Part shown: positions 1 to 7,844 of the stretch, piece after piece | Position numbering within the stretch: the stretch's first letter is position 1 | Layout of the letters: each line of letters opens with the position of its first letter | Origin: Moraxella sp. | Lineage (GTDB): Bacteria > Pseudomonadota > Gammaproteobacteria > Pseudomonadales > Moraxellaceae | Reading direction: 5' to 3' | Assembly (NCBI GenBank): GCA_030528385.1 | Contig: JAUMYZ010000002.1 | Location: 1 to 64,000, forward strand | DNA: 64,000 nucleotides | Translations under genes and position numbers: made by a program | The notes under the pieces: generated by a model | The model's database searches: none | What the model saw: only the letters and a program-made list of their open reading frames with translations | What the model was told of the DNA's origin: nothing

Positions 1-51
1 GGTACCAACGTTTACGTGGGGTTTGTTGCGTTCAAATTTGGCTTTGGCCAT
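1..51 (-). CDS. tuf: Elongation factor Tu, N-terminal 17 codons (partial)
   Basis: Reading leftwards from the ATG at 49-51 gives 17 codons, beginning MAKAKFERNKPHVNVGT, the hallmark start of bacterial EF-Tu, the GTPase that delivers aminoacyl-tRNA to the ribosome. The rest of the gene lies outside the window. A GAGG Shine-Dalgarno sits about 8 bases before the ATG. The gene is divergent from truD. With its own leader and no fusA seen upstream, this may be the second tuf copy rather than the one in the str operon; that is inference. Confidence 0.93.
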   Translation of the reverse strand, partial: MAKAKFERNKPHVNVGT

Positions 52-202
52 GAGTTTATCCTCGTATAATGAAACCCAAATACAGTCTATTGTCATCAAA
101 GCCATATCTCATCAGACTTTGACAATATTTTGTTCTCTGCCCCTAATGGACGCAGATGATGGTAAGTATGGTAAATTTTATTAAAATCCACCAATCTTGC
201 CG

Positions 203-231
203 ATTATAACACAAAAATTTATATTTGAAAA
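203..231 (-). promoter_or_regulatory. Candidate tuf promoter
   Basis: On the minus strand a perfect TATAAT (203-208) is preceded at 17 bases by TTTTCA (226-231, 4 of 6 matches to TTGACA). It would give a leader of about 145 bases before the tuf ATG. No experimental support; assigned by consensus only. Confidence 0.4.
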
Positions 232-315
232 AAGCTATCATGATAATTTTTTATTTTTTACTGTTCTAAGACAAGTGTATATTCTGCTATTCTATGGCAT
301 TGCCAGAATAATTTG

Positions 316-364
316 CAACCGCCCCACTGCCAGCCTATGGCTGGCAACGATGGATAAGCGGTTG
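316..364. repeat. Nested palindrome between tuf and truD
   Basis: An 8-bp perfect stem (328-335 with 339-346, 3-base loop) lies inside a second 7-bp pair (316-322 with 358-364, CAACCGC/GCGGTTG). It sits in the 391-base gap between tuf and truD, which otherwise shows only the tuf promoter. It could be a small interspersed palindrome or the footprint of a lost element. No second copy was noticed in the window. Confidence 0.6.
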
Positions 365-442
365 ATTGCTGGCGCCTGTTGCTTGATAACCACCCATTTG
401 GTCGCAGGCTATTTTATGGTTTATCATTGTTTGGAGCGCACC

Positions 443-1516
443 ATGCACACAAAAAACGCCCAGCCATACACGCCTTGTATTTGCAATGCTCAGTTTAAAC
501 AAACGCCACAAGATTTTGTGGTCAAAGAAATCATTAACATTGATTTTAGCGGACAAGGCGAACATCTGTGGCTATACATCAAAAAAACCAATGTCAATAC
601 CAACTTTGTTGCCAAGTTGCTTGCACATTGGGCAAACATTGCTGTGTGCGATGTGGGCTATAGCGGTCTAAAAGACAGACGCGCAGTTACTTATCAGTGG
701 TTTAGCCTAAGAATTCCCAAACAACAACCGCCAGCTGTTGCCTTTGATGTGTTTTTGCACGCACAATCGCTCAACGCAGACGAAAGCATTGTGCTGCTAC
801 ATCAACACTGGCACCACAAAAAACTCCATCGCGGCACACACAAAAGCAACCATTTTACCATCACACTCAACCAAGTCATCGGCAACACTGCGCTTATTGA
901 TGAGCAATTGTCCATCATCAAAGAAAAAGGCGTGCCAAATTATTTTGGTCATCAGCGTTTTGGCATCAATCAAAACAACATTGAACAAAGCCAACACTTC
1001 TTTGAAAAACAACTGCGCAGCAACGCACCCTACAAGCCCCACAAAAAAGACATGGAGCGGCATTCTTTGTACATTTCTACCGCTAAGAGTTTGATATTTA
1101 ACCGTATTTTGTCCAAACGTGTTTTGTTGAACAACTGGGACACACCCATTAAAGGCGATGTGTTTAATTTGGACGGCACAGGCTCTATATTTACAGCCGA
1201 TATTGATGACACGCTTGACGAGCGTCTAAAGACTGGCGATGTGCATATTGCCAGTATTTTGTTTGGTGGCGGCAAACGCCACAGCAGCGATGAAGCGCTG
1301 AGCATAGAAAACGCCGTCTTGGCGTGTGCCGATTTGACGACATTTTGGCAAGGCTTGCTCAAAATTGGCAGTCAACTAAGCCATCGTCCACTCAGAATGA
1401 TACCCAAGCAGCTCACTTGGCATTGGCAAAATGACACGCTCACGCTTGACTTTTATTTGCCGAGAGGTGCATTTGCCACCAGTTTGCTTGACACCATCAG
1501 CACAGAGTTTGTGTAA
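443..1516 (+). CDS. truD: tRNA pseudouridine(13) synthase TruD
   Basis: TruD isomerises U13 of tRNA-Glu to pseudouridine. The protein carries the family signature SGLKDRRAVTYQWFS with the catalytic Asp, and the conserved KGVPNYFGHQRFG segment. The reading frame is open from 197, but the first 82 codons are hydrophobic and unlike the family. ATG 443 has a GGAG six bases upstream and gives 357 residues, close to the E. coli enzyme (349). The gene is monocistronic, divergent from tuf and convergent with the lipoprotein gene that ends at 1567. Confidence 0.93.
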   Translation: MHTKNAQPYTPCICNAQFKQTPQDFVVKEIINIDFSGQGEHLWLYIKKTNVNTNFVAKLLAHWANIAVCDVGYSGLKDRRAVTYQWFSLRIPKQQPPAVAFDVFLHAQSLNADESIVLLHQHWHHKKLHRGTHKSNHFTITLNQVIGNTALIDEQLSIIKEKGVPNYFGHQRFGINQNNIEQSQHFFEKQLRSNAPYKPHKKDMERHSLYISTAKSLIFNRILSKRVLLNNWDTPIKGDVFNLDGTGSIFTADIDDTLDERLKTGDVHIASILFGGGKRHSSDEALSIENAVLACADLTTFWQGLLKIGSQLSHRPLRMIPKQLTWHWQNDTLTLDFYLPRGAFATSLLDTISTEFV

Positions 1517-1566
1517 GACCTGTGCCAAATGGTAAGGGTAATGAACGATGAAGCAAAAACAAAACA

Positions 1567-2163
1567 CTAAATTTGCTTTTGTGTAGATTTGGGTGGGTTT
1601 TTTGGAACGGTGATAATAACTGGTAGCACCAAACCTTTGCCAAAACTGTCTGCAAAGACGTAGTCGCGTTTTTGGGGGAGAACATCGCTGGTGGTGTAGA
1701 TGGTCAATGTGATGTTGTCGCCATCGCTGATGTGGTGTCCAAGATATTTGCCAGTCAATTGGTCTAAAATTTTGCCCAGTGCTTCGGGCGCTGCCATGGC
1801 CACCACAATGCTGTGCTGGGCTTGCTTGGCACTGATGTGATAAGCGTCAGCGTAGTTTTTGACCGCTTGACTGTCTAGGGCGATGGGATAATCATAATGG
1901 GTCAAATCCGCCCTAGGTTCTTTGGTGTCAATATAAGTCCAATCAATTTGTATTTTGCCATCAGCGGTGATGATGGGCTGGGCGTTTGTTTCTTCAACAA
2001 AAACGTCTTTGCCGAGCTCGTCAGCCAACGCTTTTAGGTCGTGGGGGTCTTGGTTTTTGGGTTGGGTTTGGGCAGCTTGCTGTGGCTGTTGTTCGTTGGA
2101 GCTTTTGTTACAGCCGGCCAGCAGTAGGGCGGCAAATACTACAAGAAAAAAAGGGTGTTGCAT
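1567..2163 (-). CDS. Predicted lipoprotein of unknown function
   Basis: The 198-residue product begins with a hydrophobic stretch ending in the lipobox LLAGC (Cys at about residue 18), followed by a Gln/Asn/Lys-rich linker, so it should be exported and lipid-anchored. The folded part (about 50-198) matches no family I recognise. It lies 25 bases downstream of the Lrp-type regulator gene on the same strand and could share its transcript. Start ATG 2163 has only a weak Shine-Dalgarno. Confidence 0.75.
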   Translation of the reverse strand: MQHPFFLVVFAALLLAGCNKSSNEQQPQQAAQTQPKNQDPHDLKALADELGKDVFVEETNAQPIITADGKIQIDWTYIDTKEPRADLTHYDYPIALDSQAVKNYADAYHISAKQAQHSIVVAMAAPEALGKILDQLTGKYLGHHISDGDNITLTIYTTSDVLPQKRDYVFADSFGKGLVLPVIITVPKNPPKSTQKQI

Positions 2164-2188
2164 TTGGTGGACTCGCTAAGTTGATGGC

Positions 2189-2653
2189 TTATTCTAATTC
2201 AATTTTTGTGCCAGATTTGACAAAGTTCATCACAAATTGGCTGTTAAAATGTGCCACATTGTTGTCGCCTGTCAAAATATTTCTGGTAAATTGATGATAA
2301 TCTTGCATATTTTTGCTGTTGACTGTCAGCACAAAATCATAATCGCCCGAGATTTCGTAGCAGCTCATCACCTGTGTTTGTGCCATCATCAGCCGTTCAA
2401 AGCGTTGTTGCATGGATGTGTTAGAATGCGCCATTTTTATCATCACCAAAACGGTCAAATGATAACCAACTTTGCTGGGGTCAATGATTGCCACTTGCCG
2501 TTCAATGATTTTTTGGGCGCTAAGCTGAGCGATACGCCTTTGGACGGTGGCAACAGAAGTGTTGGCGTATTTGGCAATCACTTTTAGGGGCAAGGTGGCA
2601 TCGTCTTGTAATAAGTTTAAAATACATTTATCCGTTTCATCTAACTGTGGCAT
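2189..2653 (-). CDS. Lrp/AsnC family transcriptional regulator
   Basis: A 154-residue protein with the two-part Lrp layout: an N-terminal winged helix-turn-helix (about residues 5-60, opening LDETDKCILNLLQDDA) and a C-terminal RAM/effector domain containing the typical SGDYDFVL segment. Members sense amino acids and often control an adjacent, divergent transporter. Here the divergent neighbour, 146 bases away, is a RarD-like exporter, so control of that gene is a reasonable inference. The intergenic DNA is extremely AT-rich, which suits Lrp binding. Confidence 0.9.
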   Translation of the reverse strand: MPQLDETDKCILNLLQDDATLPLKVIAKYANTSVATVQRRIAQLSAQKIIERQVAIIDPSKVGYHLTVLVMIKMAHSNTSMQQRFERLMMAQTQVMSCYEISGDYDFVLTVNSKNMQDYHQFTRNILTGDNNVAHFNSQFVMNFVKSGTKIELE

Positions 2654-2764
2654 GTTAATTTTATAAAGGTCAATTTTTCAAAAAATTTTATCAAAACAGA
2701 TAATTTTTTGCAAAATTTATTTATTTTTTATCCAAAATTAAAAAATTTTTTTATTAAAGTTTTG

Positions 2765-2770
2765 TAGAAT
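2765..2770 (+). promoter_or_regulatory. Possible -10 element of the RarD-like gene
   Basis: TAGAAT at 2765-2770 lies in the AT-rich lrp/exporter intergenic region, about 30 bases before the start codon. No convincing -35 hexamer is present, as is common for activator-dependent promoters. Confidence 0.3.
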
Positions 2771-2799
2771 ATACGCCAATTTTTCACAAAGTAACAAAA

Positions 2800-3732
2800 A
2801 TGATGATGACCAATGCCATTTTAACCCCGCAACTTAAGACACAAATCACTGCCAATCCCTTGTTTGTTGGTGTGGTGCTGGCGGTGGTGTCCAACATTTT
2901 GTTTGGTATGCTGTATGCTTATGGCAAGTGGCTGACGCCGCTGACGGGCACGGACGTGTTTTTGTGGCGTATGGTGATGATGTGGGCGTGTTTGGCGGTG
3001 TTTTTGGCAAGCACAGGAAAAATCAAACAAGTGTTTGCTGACCTAAAAGCCATTTGTGGCATCAAGGCATGGCTGTCTTTGTTGGTACCCACGCCAATTT
3101 TTGCCAGTCAATTGTGGTTATTTATGTGGGCACCGCTCAATGGTCAAGGCGTACAGGTCTCTATGGGCTATTTTTTGTTTCCGCTGATGATGGTGTTGGT
3201 GGGCTCATTGATGGGCGAAAAACTCTCCAGATTGCAATGGCTGGCAGTGGTGCTGGCGGGACTGGGTGTGCTGATGGAGATTGGGCGCACAGGACAAATC
3301 AGTCTGGCGACTTTTTGGGTGTGCTTGACCTATCCGATTTATTATGTCATGCGCCGCAAACAAGGCGTGCGTGCTTTGACGGGTTTGTTTGTTGATGCTT
3401 CTATCATCGCACCTGTGTGCTTGTTGTGGCTGCTTTTTTCGGGACAATCGCTGGGTTGGGAGATGGTAAGCACATCTGGTGTTTTGCTTGCCAAAGTGGC
3501 AGGGTTGGGGCTTATTAGCGTGCTGGCACTGCAGTGCAACCTTGATGCCAACCGTCTGTTGCCCACCAGTTTGTTTGGCATGCTGGGTTATCTTGAGCCA
3601 GCACTGCTGTTTGTGCTGGCAATCACGGTGCTTGGTGGTGCGTTTAGTGTGGGCATGCTCTTTAGCTTTGGGCTCATTTGGGTGGGCATTGGTTGTTTGT
3701 TGCTGCAAGGGCTGATGACAAAGCGCCGATGA
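2800..3732 (+). CDS. RarD-like EamA/DMT family exporter
   Basis: About ten hydrophobic segments in 310 residues place this inner-membrane protein in the drug/metabolite (EamA) superfamily. The central block QLWLFMWAPLNGQGVQVSMGY and the C-terminal LDANRLLPTSLFGMLGYLEP resemble RarD rather than YddG. Substrates of RarD are not firmly known; amino-acid or metabolite efflux is likely given the divergent Lrp-type regulator. Three ATGs occur in a row at 2800-2808 with no clear Shine-Dalgarno, so the exact start is uncertain by one or two codons. Confidence 0.82.
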   Translation: MMMTNAILTPQLKTQITANPLFVGVVLAVVSNILFGMLYAYGKWLTPLTGTDVFLWRMVMMWACLAVFLASTGKIKQVFADLKAICGIKAWLSLLVPTPIFASQLWLFMWAPLNGQGVQVSMGYFLFPLMMVLVGSLMGEKLSRLQWLAVVLAGLGVLMEIGRTGQISLATFWVCLTYPIYYVMRRKQGVRALTGLFVDASIIAPVCLLWLLFSGQSLGWEMVSTSGVLLAKVAGLGLISVLALQCNLDANRLLPTSLFGMLGYLEPALLFVLAITVLGGAFSVGMLFSFGLIWVGIGCLLLQGLMTKRR

Positions 3733-3849
3733 CGACAAGCATTTTTGCGTTGCGGGTTGGTTTTATTTATTCTCTTGGTTTGACCTTCTTAGGTTGTTTG
3801 TTTGAAGAAATCAATGAAAGCACACCGCCCAAATTTGCTCACACTGTTT

Positions 3850-3957
3850 GGTCAATCTGACAATACAAAAGGCGGAGAATGGACTTGTGGTGCTTGTAAC
3901 ACCACGCATGACAGAGATATCAATGCAGCCAAGAACATTCTTAAGTCTCGGACGTGA
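3850..3957 (+). pseudogene. TnpB (IS200/IS605 OrfB) C-terminal remnant
   Basis: The last 27 or so codons before the TGA at 3955-3957 read EWTCGACNTTHDRDINAAKN and onward, the unmistakable C-terminus of TnpB: half of the zinc finger (CxxC) and the DRDxNAA block with the last RuvC-site Asp. Upstream of about 3850 the frame loses similarity, so the N-terminal nine-tenths of the RNA-guided nuclease are missing. It cannot be functional. The right-end hairpin of the element follows immediately. Confidence 0.85.
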
Positions 3958-4003
3958 TACGCTAGTTGTAGGAAGCCCCTTGCTTTAGTAAGGGGGAGTT
4001 GAC
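3850..4003 (+). mobile_element. IS200/IS605-family remnant with right-end hairpin
   Basis: After the TnpB tail, the DNA holds a hairpin with stem CCCCTT (3976-3981) and AAGGGG (3990-3995) and loop GCTTTAGT, followed by GGAGTTGAC. This arrangement is typical of the right end of IS605-type elements, which also encodes the omega RNA. No left end or TnpA was found. The element runs into the PHP gene from the opposite strand: that gene's stop codon (3985-3987) lies in the hairpin loop. The exact right boundary, near 4000-4005, is an estimate. Confidence 0.75.
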
Positions 4004-4890
4004 CCATGCTCATTAAGCAGCCGTTGCCACACACCCACCTGCCCAAGTGCTGGGACTGCCACCTGTCCCAGCTTTCGCCAAGGCATGTTCGTGCCATGAA
4101 AATCGCTGCCCACCGACACCATCAGTCCATATTGTTTGACACAGCGGTCAATCATTGCTCGAGTGCTGACAGGTTCATTGTTGGGCAATTCAAGCGCGTC
4201 GCCACCAAAACAAGCAAAATCCCCTATCAACCGTCTGATTTTGGTGGCAGACAACCCATAACGGGTTGGGTGCGCCAATACCGCCAAGCCGCCGCAAGCG
4301 TGAATCAGTGCAATGGTCTGCTCCATGCTCAACGCATCAATCGCCACATAAGCCATCTTGCCATCAGCCAAATACTTATCAAAAGACTCTTGTATGCTCT
4401 TGACCACACCAATGTCTGCCAACACCTGCGCAATGTGCGCCCTACCAACCGCCCTTGGGTTGTCATTGACCTTCTTGAGCACCAGCTGCCACACTTCATC
4501 ACAAGTTTTGTTGTGCTGCGCCAATGGCTGATGCAGATTGTCCACCATTTGTCGTCCCCGATAGGCACGGCTGTTTTGTAGGGCTTGCAGTTTGCTTTGC
4601 AAGACATCAACCTTGTCAAATCCGAGCGCCACCACGTGAATGACCTTATCACAAACTTGCTGTTTGCCATAGCCAGCACCCACTTGATGATGGCAGCTGA
4701 TTTCTACGCCATTGATAAGATGAATGCCAAGCGCGTGGGCTTGCGCTCTGGCTTCTTGCAATCCTGCCAATGTGTCATGGTCAGTCAAGGCAAACACATC
4801 AATGCTGGCTTCTTTGGCAAGTAATAATAACTGACTTGGTGAATATGTGCCGTCTGAGCAGCTGCTATGGCTATGCAAATCAACTTTCAT
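3985..4890 (-). CDS. PHP-domain phosphoesterase (YciV/RNase AM-like)
   Basis: The N-terminus has the PHP metal motif DLHSHSSCSDG (His6, His8), followed by ALTDHDT, GVEIS, AHPTRYGLS and VGSDFHG, covering the expected metal ligands of the YciV/Rnm group, which act on 3',5'-nucleoside bisphosphates and as 5'-3' exonucleases on RNA. ATG 4890 is preferred: GGAG lies six bases upstream and the family start is restored (301 residues). The last few codons (GSTPPY and stop) come from the right end of an IS605-type element, so the native C-terminus was replaced. The catalytic core is intact and the protein is probably active. Confidence 0.85.
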   Translation of the reverse strand: MKVDLHSHSSCSDGTYSPSQLLLLAKEASIDVFALTDHDTLAGLQEARAQAHALGIHLINGVEISCHHQVGAGYGKQQVCDKVIHVVALGFDKVDVLQSKLQALQNSRAYRGRQMVDNLHQPLAQHNKTCDEVWQLVLKKVNDNPRAVGRAHIAQVLADIGVVKSIQESFDKYLADGKMAYVAIDALSMEQTIALIHACGGLAVLAHPTRYGLSATKIRRLIGDFACFGGDALELPNNEPVSTRAMIDRCVKQYGLMVSVGSDFHGTNMPWRKLGQVAVPALGQVGVWQRLLNEHGSTPPY

Positions 4891-5230
4891 CAACCACTCC
4901 AATCATCTGTGACCAATAAACCACTCAATCGCACCCAATGTCTATCAAGTTTATTCTTAGGGCAAAACAGCCAACACGGCAGTTATAACAATGCCACTTT
5001 TAAAGAGCGCTTGACAATTTGTGTCTTTATCAGGGTCGTCATCATGACCACCACAACACCTGCCCGTCTTTTTAAGGAAACGACCAATAACCCAAACAAA
5101 GCGCTGGGTGTTCTCTATTTACAAAAAACAACGATGAGCGATTGATGTCAATGCCGGTGGTCATACCTGATAAACAATCTGACACACAGCGCCTGCAACA
5201 ACAATCGTTTCATCAGCAGTCATAAGGTTA
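4891..5230. other. 340-base gap between ftsZ and the PHP gene
   Basis: Nothing firmly assignable. On the plus strand, two short reading frames abut: ATG 5044 to TGA 5143-5145, and ATG 5145 to TAA 5223-5225, overlapping as TGATG. Neither has a good Shine-Dalgarno or a recognisable product; they may be chance frames or debris of one frameshifted gene. A TTGACA occurs near 5010 without a matching -10. Confidence 0.35.
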
Positions 5231-5239
5231 TTATGACTG
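5217..5239. repeat. 9-bp inverted repeat over the ftsZ stop codon
   Basis: CAGTCATAA (5217-5225) and TTATGACTG (5231-5239) pair perfectly around a 5-base loop. The ftsZ stop codon is within the second arm. There is no T-run after it on the minus strand, so it is not a textbook terminator, but it may stabilise the end of the message. Confidence 0.5.
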
Positions 5240-6370
5240 GGTTTGTTGGTTGTTTAGATAGGCGAGCGCACCTTGCTGTTTACCAACAGAAATTGGGCGC
5301 ACTGGTGATTTGGGCGCACTCTCAGTAGTGGCGTGTGGTGATGACTGAGCGGCTGAATGAGTCGGCTGAGCCACTTTGGGTCGTTCGTCCAGTGTCAAAC
5401 CTGTGGCAATCACCGTTACAAGAATGTCATCGCCCATCTTATCGTCTAACACAAAACCATAAAAAATGTTGCCATTTTCTAAATCAGCAATCGTCCCTAG
5501 CGTCTGGGCGATTTCTTCGGGTTCTTGCATAATCAAGTCTTTGGCAACGATATTGACCAACAAGCCCTTGGCATTTTCAATACATATGTCATCAAGCAAT
5601 GGCGAGTTAATCGCTTTTTCGGTGGCTTGGCGCGCTCTGTCCTCACCGCTGGCACGACCAACGCCCATCATGGCATGACCTCTGGCAGTCATCGCCTTGC
5701 GCACGTCCATAAAATCGGTGCGAATAATCACATTTTCTGTCGTCTCAACAATTTGAATCAAACCGCTCACCGCATACAAAAGCACGTCGTCTGCTTTTTT
5801 AAAGGCATCAGGCACAGACAGTTGACGATAGACCTGCAACAACTTTTGGTTGGGAATGGTGATGATGGCGTCCACAAATTGTGCCAATTCTTCCACACCT
5901 GCCTTGGCTGCTCGGCTGCGCAGCACACCTTCAAAGCTAAAAGGCGTGGTAACCACCGCAACGGTTAATAGCCCAACTTCTTTGGCAATGCGAGCCACCA
6001 CAGGCGAAGCGCCCGTGCCTGTGCCACCACCCATACCAGCGGTAATAAAAACCATGTCATGCCCTTCAAGCGCTGCACGAATTTTTTCTTCGTCGCTTTC
6101 GGCCGCTTGACGACCCACTTCAGGGTCGCCACCAGCACCCAAACCATTGCTCACGCTCAGCAGCTGGATTTTGTTGGGCACATTTAATTCGTTCAATGCG
6201 CGCACGTCGGTATTGGCAACAACAAAAGTAACATCTCCAATACCTTGTCGCATCATGTTTTCAACAGCATTACCGCCGCCGCCGCCAACACCAAACACCA
6301 TAAAACGCGTACGCCCAACATTTCCCACTGGGGCAGCTGGGGCATCTTCAACAAAACTGTATTTGCTCAT
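5231..6370 (-). CDS. ftsZ: Cell division GTPase FtsZ
   Basis: FtsZ polymerises into the cytokinetic ring. The 379-residue protein has the nucleotide-binding GVGGGGGNAVENM (about 28-40), the tubulin signature GGGTGTGASP (114-123) and the T7-loop region. A variable linker starts near residue 320. The C-terminal tail ends ALAYLNNQQTQS and lacks the usual DIPxFLR-like peptide that binds FtsA and ZipA, so partner contacts may differ. GGAG is well placed before ATG 6370. It is the last gene of the division cluster, 62 bases after ftsA. Confidence 0.97.
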   Translation of the reverse strand: MSKYSFVEDAPAAPVGNVGRTRFMVFGVGGGGGNAVENMMRQGIGDVTFVVANTDVRALNELNVPNKIQLLSVSNGLGAGGDPEVGRQAAESDEEKIRAALEGHDMVFITAGMGGGTGTGASPVVARIAKEVGLLTVAVVTTPFSFEGVLRSRAAKAGVEELAQFVDAIITIPNQKLLQVYRQLSVPDAFKKADDVLLYAVSGLIQIVETTENVIIRTDFMDVRKAMTARGHAMMGVGRASGEDRARQATEKAINSPLLDDICIENAKGLLVNIVAKDLIMQEPEEIAQTLGTIADLENGNIFYGFVLDDKMGDDILVTVIATGLTLDERPKVAQPTHSAAQSSPHATTESAPKSPVRPISVGKQQGALAYLNNQQTQS

Positions 6371-6432
6371 ATTTTACTCCAAATTGGTTTATTAACATTA
6401 TTATATTTATTGGTATCACCGAATGATGGACG

Positions 6433-7737
6433 CTACATCCACTGTTTTAACATGCCAAACAAATCTTTGGAACGCTTGCCAAGATAGTGTAGCAATCCTT
6501 CGGCTTTTTCTTGATGCTTGATGTGTTCATCTTGTCTGTACTGCTCAGTGTACTGATACATCAGCGCACCAAGCACACTGTGTAATTCTCCTGTTTGTAA
6601 ATAACTATTAAGCAGCTTAATATTATCACTGTCCAAGTGCTCAATGCAAACGCTAATTTTATCATTGATGCCCATCTTGCGCACATCAACTTGAATGTTT
6701 TCTTCAAGCAACGCGACAAGCCCAGACGCACGACTTGCCCCGCCCGCCAAGACAATGCCACAGTCCATCACTCCCCCTAAGTTGTTTTCGTTCACCATCT
6801 CAATGATGACATCAAACAAAGCACAATACCCATCTTGTATCACTGTTGCCAGCTCGTACAGGTTGATGGTCAGTTCACCACCACTGGTTTTTTTGATGGT
6901 AATATACTCTCCGCGCAATTTTTTGTTTGGATAAGCCGAACCATAGTTTTTTTTGAGCGACTCAGCTTCTACGAGCGACAACTTAAATTTGTCAGCAATG
7001 TCCATGTCCACCGCTTTACCACCAATGTCCAAACAACGGCTAAAAAGCAGTTTTTGTTCTTTGTACAAACAAATACTCGTCGTGCCAGCACCAATATCTA
7101 CAAACAATACACCGCGCTCTTTTTCATCATCAGTGAGCACATAACAAGCACTTGCCACCCCATCAAACAACCAAGGGTGTACCGCAATGTTATGAAAAGC
7201 AAACAAATCAAAAATGCGCTTATAATAAATCTTGGGCACGCTGATACAATGCAGGTGAACCGTCAGTTGATTGGCGCGCATACCAACCGCATTTTTTGCC
7301 GATGTCCCGTCGTCCAACAACATCAGTTGCGCACAAAGCTGTATGGCGGCTTGTTCTTTGTGGGCAAGCTCTCGTTTGGCTTGCTCAAATGCCGCTTGCA
7401 CATCTTGACTGTCAATCACCCCTTTATCTTGGCGCTCATCAATAATTTGCACAACTTGTCGGTTGTTTTCGCCACTCATGATGGGCGCAGCAAAGGACAG
7501 TCCCACCCAAAATATTTCAACGCCCGCCATGTCCATCGCTTCATAAATGGATTTATGAATGGCACTTAGCAGATAATCGCGATTGCTAATCTGACCTGCA
7601 AAAAAACTGTCGGTGTGGGCAATGCCTGCAGCCAATATCTCTATTTTCCCCGACTTACACGCGCGACCGATGACTGTCTGCACTGCCGTTGAGCTTAAAT
7701 GGACAACTGCGCGAATATCGTCTACCTTGTCTTTCAT
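6433..7737 (-). CDS. ftsA: Cell division protein FtsA
   Basis: FtsA is the actin-like ATPase that tethers FtsZ to the membrane. The 434-residue protein has the phosphate-binding block LFVDIGAGTTSICLY (about 211-225), a GGASRASG adenosine motif near 345, and a C-terminal amphipathic helix (LLHYLGKRSKDLFGMLKQW) that would insert in the inner leaflet. GGGG lies a few bases before ATG 7737. It sits between ftsQ and ftsZ, as expected. Confidence 0.95.
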   Translation of the reverse strand: MKDKVDDIRAVVHLSSTAVQTVIGRACKSGKIEILAAGIAHTDSFFAGQISNRDYLLSAIHKSIYEAMDMAGVEIFWVGLSFAAPIMSGENNRQVVQIIDERQDKGVIDSQDVQAAFEQAKRELAHKEQAAIQLCAQLMLLDDGTSAKNAVGMRANQLTVHLHCISVPKIYYKRIFDLFAFHNIAVHPWLFDGVASACYVLTDDEKERGVLFVDIGAGTTSICLYKEQKLLFSRCLDIGGKAVDMDIADKFKLSLVEAESLKKNYGSAYPNKKLRGEYITIKKTSGGELTINLYELATVIQDGYCALFDVIIEMVNENNLGGVMDCGIVLAGGASRASGLVALLEENIQVDVRKMGINDKISVCIEHLDSDNIKLLNSYLQTGELHSVLGALMYQYTEQYRQDEHIKHQEKAEGLLHYLGKRSKDLFGMLKQWM

Positions 7738-7784
7738 CTTACCCCAAAACCACTCAAAATTATGTATTTTTTGTTATTAGTTTT

Positions 7785-7844
7785 ATGTCAGAATGTCATT
7801 GTTTGGAGTTGCGCACTTGCCCATCAATGTCAGAGTGTCATGGT
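7785..7844. repeat. Near-perfect 18-bp direct repeat at the ftsQ end
   Basis: ATGTCAGAATGTCATTGT (7785-7802) and ATGTCAGAGTGTCATGGT (7827-7844) differ at two positions. The second copy contains the ftsQ stop codon; the first lies in the 92-base ftsQ-ftsA gap and mimics it (codons for T-M-T-F and stop). It looks like a small duplication of the ftsQ 3' end. Confidence 0.6.

Noticed and set aside
65-70. Perfect TATAAT on the plus strand near the left end
   Set aside because: No -35 at a suitable distance, and it lies next to the tuf ribosome-binding site; judged chance.
197-442. Open frame extending truD upstream by 82 codons
   Set aside because: The extra region is hydrophobic and unlike TruD, while ATG 443 has a good Shine-Dalgarno and gives the normal length.
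5044-5225. Two short overlapping frames between ftsZ and the PHP gene
   Set aside because: No Shine-Dalgarno, no recognisable product and no coding character strong enough to call genes.
6835-7569. 244-codon plus-strand frame opposite ftsA
   Set aside because: Antisense shadow of ftsA with no start signal and no domain.
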